Assembly (NCBI RefSeq): GCF_000485595.1
Contig: NW_014578448.1
Coordinates: 20,310-58,136, forward strand
Source of the DNA: Priapulus caudatus
Lineage: Eukaryota > Priapulida > Priapulimorpha > Priapulimorphida > Priapulidae
DNA length: 37,827 bases
Reading direction: 5' to 3'
Each line of letters starts with the position of its first letter. Positions within the stretch are counted from its first letter, which is position 1. Below the pieces are notes generated by a model. The model was not told where the DNA came from. It made no database searches and worked only from the letters and a program-made list of their open reading frames with translations. Below are positions 18,899 to 37,827 of the stretch, piece by piece. Both the position numbers and the translations under genes were made by a program.

Positions 18899-19430
18899 GG
18901 TACTCGTTCGCGGAATGCCGGACACCTAAGCCTCCAGCTACCGCATTCCCGACATCCCAGCTCACCAGTGATGTCACGCGAGCTCGCGTACAGCGGCATT
19001 TAGATTGCGCAATGACGGACAATCGCTCTCGATCGTCTGCTCTCTCTGCTTTCTCTCACCACACACAGCCTGCTAGCTCTGCTCTCTGCGTATCGTCTGC
19101 TCCACAACACAACACAACACACACAGCACACACAGCACACACACGCACACACACACCACACAGCACACACACGCTCTCTCCGTGCTCCTCCTCCACACAC
19201 ACATACACACGCACATGACCGCAAGGCGCCCTTCCCCCCGCTCGCTTGGTCCCCCGCCGCCCCCCGGGTAAGCGTCCCGCGGGGGCCACCGTGCGCGACG
19301 CCACGCCCGCCTGTGCCCGGACCACATGAGCGATGCAAGCAACACAAACACGCACAGGAGAAGCACGCGACGCCGCAACGCAGCAGCCACGCACACACAC
19401 ACAGCACACGCACCTACGTGGCATGTTCTG

Positions 19431-20776
19431 TAAGGCTCCCTGGTATGGCCGTGATGCATTAATGTTAAGACTCTATCTCGCCTCTCTATATTCGTTGTTT
19501 CGGACTGCTGCGTTTAGTAATTGTGATAAATATAGTCTTTCTTTGGGTGAGTCGGCTAGGTTCCATACTAAATCAGGTTGATTTAATATACAAGGTGGCA
19601 TGGTAGATAACAGAGTCGGGCAGACATCATGTGGCAGAAAATGGGTGTTAAAGAATTATATGATGTAAAGAAGTTTTCGATTTCTTCGCTGATATACAAT
19701 ACTTTCAAATACTAACTGAAATGTGTGTGTGGTGTGTGTGTGTGTGTGCGTGCGTGCGTGGCGTGCGTGCGGCGTGTGTGTGTGTGTGCGAGTGCGTGTT
19801 TGTCACAAAATTAAGTTAAAGTATTTTACTATGATTTATGAAATGCGTTGTCATCGACCTCGCTCTATGAGGTTCCCTGTTCAATATTCGGGTCTATAGG
19901 ATAGACCGCCGGGAAGGTAACAGGTGGGTGGTAGGAGGAGGGGAGGTGAGGAAGGGGCGGGGGGCGTGCAAATACGGGAGCCGCGGCGTGGTTGTGCGTG
20001 TTGTGTTCTCGAGCGTGCGTGTAGATATAGTTGTGGCCATCGCAGTGTGCAGATCATGCTGGTTTTGCAACATCGTTTACAACCTCTCCTCTGTCAGCGT
20101 GTGTTTTGTTGCTTTCTGTCTACTGTGATCTTTGTCGATTCTTAGGATGTTACTCCGTTGGGCAGTTGCAGAGTTGTGGACCCCGGTCCCTTTGTGGAAA
20201 TACAACATTCGTCTCAACATTCTCGTTAACATTAAACTTTTCTCGTAGACCGGACCTGTGCACACTACGTATGAGGGCAACTCTACCGCGGTCACATCTC
20301 GCCTACCCAGCGGTCCGTTGTCGGAAACAAAATCCAGTCTAAACTAAAAAAAAGTTAACGTTAGTCTTAACATTGACTTTACATTCTCGGAGACTAGACC
20401 GCTATACAACTCGAATGAGGAACTCGTAACGTTGCGATGCTTCTGTCAATGGTCTATGACAGAAAGTTAATGTTAAGACTAATGCTGAGAGTAATCATGT
20501 TTCTGTAAGTGGGCTCCTGTGGTATTGCCCGTGATGCATTAATGTCTAACTCTACTCTCCTCTCTATACTCGTTGTTTGACCCTGCGTTTAGTGACCCTG
20601 CGTGATAATATAGTCTTTCTTTGTGTGATCGCTAGTTCCTACTAAATCAGGTTATTTAAGAACAAGGTGGCATTGTAATAACAGACAGGGCAGACAGTGG
20701 AGAAAATGGGTTGTAAGAATTTATGATGATGTAAAGAAGTTTTCATTTCTCGCTGATATACTAGTACTATATACTA
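19431..20776 (+). repeat. Direct repeat pair, 19431-19711 and 20504-20776
   Basis: Both copies run from TGATGCATTAATGT through TATAGTCTTTCTTTG, ACTAAATCAGGTT and ACAAGGTGGCAT to GATGTAAAGAAGTTTTC. The second copy is more indel-ridden. This resembles the clean/noisy pairing of the STX17 units and may have the same cause. The 0.8 kb between the copies includes a microsatellite and sequence of the GTTAGTCTTAACATT dispersed family. Confidence 0.75.
20200..20500. repeat. Dispersed repeat with GTTAGTCTTAACATT core, inverted pair
   Basis: GTTAGTCTTAACATT (about 20358-20372) and its complement AATGTTAAGACTAAT (about 20469-20484) flank about 95 bp. Relatives lie at about 20208-20240, in STX17 intron 4 (about 12676-12700 and 6045-6065) and near 33060-33110 in TGFBR1 intron 3. 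TCTCGTAGACC and ATGAGGAACT-like sequence recurs next to several of them. Class unknown. Confidence 0.5.
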
Positions 20777-20784
20777 CTGAGTAT

Positions 20785-20793
20785 TTCTGCTTC

Positions 20794-20824
<31 letters not shown>

Positions 20825-20872
20825 ACTACTGCTATTGTTGCTGCTGTTGCTACTGCTACTATTACTGCTACT
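20785..20872. repeat. CTG/CTA/TTG trinucleotide repeat
   Basis: An interrupted triplet array of GCT, GTT, ACT and ATT units, about 85 bp. It is not part of any recognised coding frame. Confidence 0.9.
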
Positions 20873-21148
20873 TCTGATCAAAGAACCTGGGTAACCTTGT
20901 TCACGTTCTTTGCTAGTGATACTGCTTCGCCCCTTATTCCCTATACTAAACGCATGAATTACAATGATTTAATTTTGAATTTGAATTTGATTGAATCTTT
21001 CAATAAACATGTGGGTTCACACTGACGCTGCTGGTGCTTCTCCTTCCTACTACTACCAGCGGTTAGAAACAAAGGATAAATGCAGTTCATCCCGATTTGT
21101 TTTATACAGTAATTGTAATGCATGGCAGACCATGAAGAGTAGAGGACA

Positions 21149-21236
21149 TGCAGGCACTTGGAGCGTTTCAATAAAATCTAATGCTAAATAAATACGATAT
21201 CTATTTACTACCAAAGTTTTAATGTTTCTCTACTCG

Positions 21237-21268
<32 letters not shown>

Positions 21269-21414
21269 TGTGCGGCAGTGTGCGTGCGGTGTACATGTGT
21301 GTTGCAGAGGAGCATTTGCACGGCATTTACAGGAAATTGTCGGCAATAATAGGCGAAAGAGATTTCGTATTTATTTAGCATTATATTTTATTGAAACGCT
21401 CCAAGTGCCTGTGG
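21149..21414. repeat. Hairpin: 52-bp inverted repeats around a CGTG tract
   Basis: GCAGGCACTTGGAGCGTTTC, AATAAAATCTAATGCTAAAT and AAATACG at 21149-21200 recur as the reverse complement at about 21362-21414 with only a few mismatches. The loop of about 160 bp contains a CGTG tetranucleotide tract (about 21235-21275). It could be a young foldback element or a long hairpin. The AATAAA strings in the arm may act as polyadenylation signals, but no gene leads into them. Confidence 0.8.
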
Positions 21415-21978
21415 TAGAGAGGGTGGGGCGGTGGTAAAGTAAGTCGATAAATAAGTATGGAATACTGTTTTCAGATATCGCTTTATTCATACTAGGACGA
21501 CACGAAGATTAGCACTATAATCAAAAGAAATATAAGAAGAATGACGCGTTTTAAATCACTAAGGCAGCGTTCGTGTTGGGAGCTTGCTCTTGGTTCCGCA
21601 TTTCAATATTTGCGTTGGACCGTGGTGTGTGCGACTGTTATAAAGTTTTATTACTACGTATAAAGCCGCTTTAACAAATTGTATAATTACTCGGTTGTAA
21701 AGTAATATTTTATTGCCGCGCTCCGAATCGTCAAAGTCGACAGCAAAAATTAATAGATAAAATGTGGTCTTTTAGTTGTTGTTTATTTTAATGTTTTTTT
21801 TTTCTGCGATAAAATGATTCAACGAAACACTCTAAAACACGGACGGCTGATAACACGTTAGGCATCCCACCAACCTTCCGGGAACGTTTTCCCCTAACGT
21901 TCCTGGAATTGTGTAGTTCAGTCACGTGAACAACGTTCCAGCAACGTTCCTGGAACGTGGTAGGAATGTCGTAGCACC

Positions 21979-22288
21979 TACCATAGATATAGAATGGTCC
22001 ACAAGGCCGTACGCAGGAAATTTTCTGTAGGGGGGCAAAGGTACTCCCCATGCCCCCTGTGCTCTAAAGTTTCGCAATTTCACATTTCTTTATTTAAAGT
22101 GTAATATTTCTTTGATGATTTAAGATAACCTTTTGTCACATTTCTATTTTATTTCTAAAAGTGTACAGTATTTGTCCCATTTAAAAAGCATACTCTGAAA
22201 ATCTCTAGGGGGGGGCAACTGCCCTTGCTGCCCCCCTGCTGCGTACGGCCCTAAGAATGGAAGAGTCTCTATTCTATATCTATATGGG
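21979..22288. mobile_element. Nested inverted-repeat element (MITE-like)
   Basis: The outer arms ACCATAGATATAGAATGG (about 21980-21997) and CTATTCTATATCTATATGGG (22269-22288) are complementary. Inner arms AGGCCGTACGCAG (about 22004) and CTGCGTACGGCCCT (22239-22252) are also complementary, with G-rich and C-rich runs inside each. AGAATGG occurs next to both inner ends. This suggests a small transposon inserted into, or grown within, an older inverted repeat. It has no coding capacity. Confidence 0.6.
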
Positions 22289-22811
22289 TCTACAATAACG
22301 TTACAGTCGAAAACATTCTAGTAAAGTCGTGTAGGGACGTTGTCGTGCGCTAACTAACCTACGCAAAACCCATTGTATTTACGCTACTTGGAATGACCAG
22401 ACCACCAAACCTGTTGGCGTTAAAGTAGTATACTATATGGCGTTAAGTGAGGGCACCAGTTGGAATGACCCGAGCTAGCTAAGCACACATGCCTCCCCTG
22501 ACCGACCTCCACACGAGTGTCCACACGGAAACAGTCACCAACCTCGTGAAATGGAAATAAAGAAGTGCGGAAAGAAAGGAAAGGAAAGGAAAGGAAGTGC
22601 TTCTGGAAACGACTTCCGATCCAATCTGAACTTTTCGACCATTGGAGAAGCATACATCGCATCAGAAATCGGCAGTGAACACAGCTATGTACCTGCCCGC
22701 GTTCGCGTACACGGTAAATTAGAGGGAAAGACAGGTAAGAAAGACGTACAGAAAAAACTTGGACTCATATCGATGTTTTTTTACGCTGTAGCGTATTTAA
22801 CTGCACGTAAA

Positions 22812-22962
22812 GCTGGGTTTATACCACCGACTTTGTGTTGGCGAATTGGCGAATTGGACCAACTTCCCAACTATACAACTGACAATCGACAGTGTAAACG
22901 CAAAAGTTGCGCGACCAACCGATCGATAGCAACTGGTTAAAAGTCGGTAGTGTAAACCCAGC
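22812..22962. mobile_element. 151-bp MITE with 25-bp terminal inverted repeats
   Basis: The left end GCTGGGTTTATACCACCGAC is complementary to the right end (GTCGGTAGTGTAAACCCAGC) with two mismatches. Flanking AAA/TTAA could be a short target duplication. A local duplication (GGCGAATTGGCGAATTGG) lies inside. No protein is encoded. Confidence 0.75.
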
Positions 22963-23215
22963 TTAAAGGACAATTGTCTTTTAATGCAGCGTAATTTTAA
23001 CGTATTTTAACTGAAAATATCAAAAGAATCTAGAGTAGCCTAATGTCAATCAATTTATAACAGTCTAGAAACTGTATCGTAACCATACACAGACAAAATC
23101 TGAGGGCAGCATGTCAATGCGGATTATCGCAGACGATAAGGTGATTTCGTCACTAGGTGTCGCATGCGGTCGCATCTCTAATTTAGTAGTGATTTACAAT
23201 CTCGTTATAGACCCC

Positions 23216-23281
23216 CGCATACACACACGCACGCACACACACGCACGCACGCACACACACACACGCACGCACACACACACA
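23216..23281. repeat. CA/CACG microsatellite before misplaced TGFBR1 exon 3
   Basis: A CA repeat with CG interruptions lies immediately upstream of the AACTAATTACCCATCACTCT block. The same arrangement precedes the second exon 3 copy (30780-31000), where the CA tract is much longer. Confidence 0.9.
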
Positions 23282-23315
23282 GAACTAATTACCCATCACT
23301 CTCCACCCTCCTCTT

Positions 23316-23385
23316 CATTGCTTCATTGATTTCATTGATTGACTGATTGATTTCATTGATTGACTGATTGATTTCATTCATTGAT
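23316..23385 (+). repeat. Branch-site-region minisatellite before exon 3 acceptor
   Basis: About 21-22-bp units of TTGATTTCATTGATTGACTGA are repeated three times here and twice in the other copy (31050-31095), directly before TTGATTGCGCAG. Each unit contains CTGAT/TTGAC-type branch-point-like sequence. Confidence 0.8.
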
Positions 23386-23392
23386 TGCGCAG

Positions 23393-23550
23393 ATGCTTCA
23401 ACAAGAAGGACATGTTTCCGCCGGGAAACCCGATCCGCTGCCAGGTGAACGAGAAGATGCGGTCGGTGAACGTTGTGCAGTGCTGCACCGACACCGACTA
23501 CTGCAACCGGGGGCTGCAGCCTGTGCTGTCGCCGCCCACGACCACGCAAG
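23393..23550 (+). CDS. TGFBR1: TGFBR1 exon 3 (second half of ectodomain), intact but out-of-order copy
   Basis: The acceptor ATTGCGCAG ends at 23392 and the donor GTAGGT is at 23551. Phase 2 entry and phase 1 exit fit exon 2 and the transmembrane exon. The reading CFNKKDMFPPGNPIRCQVNE, then VVQCCTDTDYCNRG, ends in a Pro/Thr-rich stalk (SPPTTTQ). CC.....CN is the closing motif of the three-finger toxin-like fold shared by TGF-beta family receptor ectodomains. Intact frame contrasts with the correctly placed copy at 31103. I regard this as the clean sequence of the same single exon, misplaced. Confidence 0.88.
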
Positions 23551-24109
23551 GTAGGTGTGGCAGCACGACCCCCAATAGCAGCCCAGGGGGACGATCCGGA
23601 ATTGCGCCAGATTTCGAAAAAATCCATATCGAAATCGAAAATCATGAATTTTTGTTATTGTAACTGCGAACTGCAGCCCGTGCCACGAGCACGCGGATTA
23701 GGCGCGCGCCGCGACGGCTGGTCTGGAGGGGCAGACAGCCCAACGGATCGATGGGTGATGGACGCAAGGGCTGCCCCAATAGCCAGGGATTGCGTCCGAA
23801 ATTTCATTATGTATACAAAAAATCGTCCCTCGGTCTGTAACGTGCAAAACATATTAGCAAATGCGCAACTTTTTCAGGGTGGCAGCACAATTGCGGGGTG
23901 TCATGTCAGCGGCCAAAAATAAAGATTTCGAAACTCCTGTTGTTTTATGATGAATGTAAATGCACGATTATAGAAATTTGTAGGTATATACTATTATTTA
24001 TGCACTTAATTACTATCACAATACCATAAAATTCTAGAGTGTTGTAAATGCGATTACATTCCTGTTTCCTCGGAGGGAATCGCGCTCAAGCGGCAAACGT
24101 CGCAACCGC

Positions 24110-25050
24110 AGCCTGAGATAGGGAAGATAGTGAGGAAGAGAAGGTGGATATCGTAAAAGAGCCAGATGAGGGGGAGAAATATGAGGAGGAAGTGAAAAAA
24201 AGGAGGTGAAAAAAGACGAGGAGGAGAAGGAGAAGGTAGCGGAAAGATGAAGGAGCGCAAAGAGGATGATGAGGAGGTAGCAGAAATATATGTTAAGATG
24301 AGGTATAGTGTGTTTGTAATACTCTGCTGCTGCTTTTCCTACTCACGTGAGGTTGGTATGTACACACCTTCCCACCCTGTCTCCATCTCGCCCTCCTCCT
24401 TAGATATCTCTCTATACCGCCTCCCTAATCCAATTATCATATATTAAAGTTTTTCTTTACTTTTCCCTGCTCTGATGTCACCCCCTCTACCTCCTCCTTT
24501 TCTGCCACAATTTCTTTCTCTTTCACATCGTCTGTCTACTGTCACTACATACACTTCCTCCTAGTCTATGCCTCCTATTTTTGAATTATTTTAATTTATT
24601 ACTTTTCTTTCGCCTACTCCCTTATCTTTTTAGCCTCCCATTATCCTACTCGCCACTTTCTTTATATGTCAATTTGTTCACGATATCCGTGAAATAGCTG
24701 AGCGTGTATAAAAGGGAAGAACTCGTGTGGGCGGTTTTCCTAGAATTCGAAGCGTACCACCTAAACTGAATTGTATCCCAGAGCATAATATAACGTTTTA
24801 TTGCCTTCTCGCCAAACACCGCCGAGGGGAGTAGTTCATCTAATTTTAATGGGGGTAGCGGGATATTTGTCAAGTGCTTCTGGCTACGCATGTCAGTACT
24901 TGTATAATATTCTCTGCTCTGCTCTACTAGTAGTAATACATATTCTGTCTTTACTTTACTGCTTTGCCGTCACTGACAGAGCGCGATCGAAGCGCTCCGC
25001 ATGTTACCTGGTGGCGGGCATCGAAAACATCAGTTGGGCGATTCGCGCTA
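24110..25050. other. Upstream region of TGFBR1 exon 1
   Basis: A purine-rich stretch of GAG/GAA codon-like repeats (about 24110-24290) is followed by AT-rich sequence. A TATAAAAG at 24707-24714 could be a core promoter element but lies about 400 bp before the start codon. No coding exon is recognised. Confidence 0.45.
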
Positions 25051-25060
25051 TCTCGCGAGA
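25051..25060. promoter_or_regulatory. TCTCGCGAGA palindromic promoter motif
   Basis: A perfect TCTCGCGAGA palindrome lies 56 bp upstream of the TGFBR1 start codon. In vertebrates this motif marks strong, often TATA-less and bidirectional promoters and is bound by BANP. Its position at the 5' end of the gene supports a transcription start between here and 25115. Confidence 0.6.
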
Positions 25061-25115
25061 ACATTGAAGATGACAACCATAATGTTTTTTGAGAAGATGA
25101 ATATTTGACATAAAA

Positions 25116-37335
<12,220 letters not shown>

Positions 37336-37827
37336 GTGGCCGCCAGCCAGTAGTTTTCTGATCGGTCGTTCAAGCGGCGGTTTCGTTTAGATTTTTACGT
37401 CGCGGATTGACTTTTTGCGATTTGTTGGATTCGTGAACTGAGAATCGAAGTCACGAGGCGATGTGCATTTAACTTATTATTATTTATAATATTTTATTTT
37501 AATTTTTAATTTTCTTTTATATACGATCTATGTTTATTTTTGTATATAACTATATTTATATTTTTAATAATTTACCGTTATTAATTTAATTGTTATATGC
37601 CGCGCGTAGGCATGCATGGGGCCTACGCAAGCGGGTTAATCCGGTAATACGTAGGGTAAAATTCCTACGTAACATCCGTACGGATTACTTAAAAAACTAT
37701 GCGCGTTACAGTGCTCCTTCCACCTTCCAGCAACTTCATTTAGTCAATTTTGCTCTTAATCATATAAATGTACACATGCAGACAGACAACAGGTCTGTGT
37801 GTGGGGGTCAGAGCCATTGTAGTTTTC
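37336..37827 (+). other. TGFBR1 intron 6 start (window end)
   Basis: GC-rich for about 100 bases, then strongly AT-rich (37470-37590). No further kinase exon (HRDLKSKN or DLGLA motifs) is seen before the end of the window. Confidence 0.5.

Larger units (their letters stand above)
18899..23220. other. STX17-TGFBR1 intergenic region, no gene seen
   Basis: After the end of unit B I find no protein-coding exon that I recognise up to the misplaced TGFBR1 exon. Contents: CA-rich repeats (19100-19220 and 19395-19415), a GC-rich patch (19200-19330), a 0.27-kb direct repeat (19431-19711 / 20504-20776), a GT/GC tract (19724-19795), a CTG/CTA triplet tract (20785-20870), a hairpin (21149-21414), an inverted-repeat element (21979-22288), a GGAAA pentanucleotide tract (22569-22594) and a 151-bp MITE (22812-22962). 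The minus-strand frames at 19000-19459 are cysteine/arginine-rich shadows of the CA repeats. Confidence 0.55.
23221..24109 (+). repeat. Duplicate of TGFBR1 exon 3 region (other copy 30980-31827)
   Basis: From the CA repeat through exon 3 to CAAGCGGCAAACGTCGCAAC the two regions are collinear over about 0.85 kb. The copy here is clean and in frame. The copy at 30980-31827 has frequent indels. This copy lies 1.7 kb upstream of exon 1 on the same strand, where it could not be spliced in the normal order. Confidence 0.9.

Noticed and set aside
19000-19459. Cysteine-rich minus-strand frames of 122-137 codons
   Set aside because: The cysteines come from CA repeats read on the other strand. No conserved spacing or signal context is convincing.

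Overview
The window is animal nuclear DNA. It has spliced genes with GT-AG introns, many microsatellites and minisatellites, several small inverted-repeat transposons and no prokaryotic gene organisation. Two conserved protein-coding genes can be read, both on the + strand. The first is syntaxin-17 (STX17, the autophagosomal Qa-SNARE). The second is the 5' part of a type I TGF-beta/activin receptor of the ALK4/5/7 group, most likely TGFBR1. Both genes lie on human chromosome 9q, so this adjacency looks like old bilaterian linkage. Protein divergence, repeat load and minisatellites at intron ends suggest an invertebrate deuterostome. A lancelet is my best guess, but the sequence does not prove it.

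Layout. 1-2800: upstream non-coding DNA with a foldback repeat at 81-476. 2812-3091: a possible STX17 promoter and the first coding exon. 3092-4380: intron with a MITE. 4380-11343 (unit A) and 11344-18898 (unit B): two tandem versions of STX17 exons 3-8 plus 3' UTR. 18899-23200: intergenic DNA with simple repeats, a 0.27-kb direct repeat and small inverted-repeat elements. 23221-24109: an extra copy of TGFBR1 exon 3, upstream of exon 1. 25051-25176: promoter motif and signal-peptide exon. 25807-25921: ectodomain exon 2. 25922-31102: large intron with a 373-bp hAT-like MITE and a 3.06-kb hAT-like composite that has a perfect 8-bp target duplication. 31103-31263: exon 3. 33605-33759: transmembrane exon. 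34481-34605: GS-domain exon. 37083 to about 37335: first kinase exon. The rest of the kinase lies beyond the window.

Sequence quality alternates between clean and indel-ridden blocks, and this explains the duplications. In unit A exons 3-6 are frame-broken and exons 7-8 are intact. In unit B exons 3-6 are intact and exons 7-8 are broken. Of the two TGFBR1 exon 3 copies, the misplaced one is intact and the correctly placed one is broken. The simplest reading is one STX17 gene and one TGFBR1 gene whose contigs were misordered, with gaps filled by uncorrected long reads. Taking the intact exons together gives a phase-consistent STX17 of 324 codons.

The most interesting biology is that tandem repeats sit on exon-intron borders. 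At four 5' splice sites (STX17 exons 5 and 6, TGFBR1 TM exon and GS exon) the repeat unit contains the donor site, and in three of these it also contains the coding tail of the exon. The GS exon shows about 18 copies of an 83-bp unit, each re-encoding the regulatory SGSGS box followed by a donor. At several 3' splice sites the pyrimidine tract or branch-site region is expanded, and at the kinase exon the acceptor plus exon head is duplicated.
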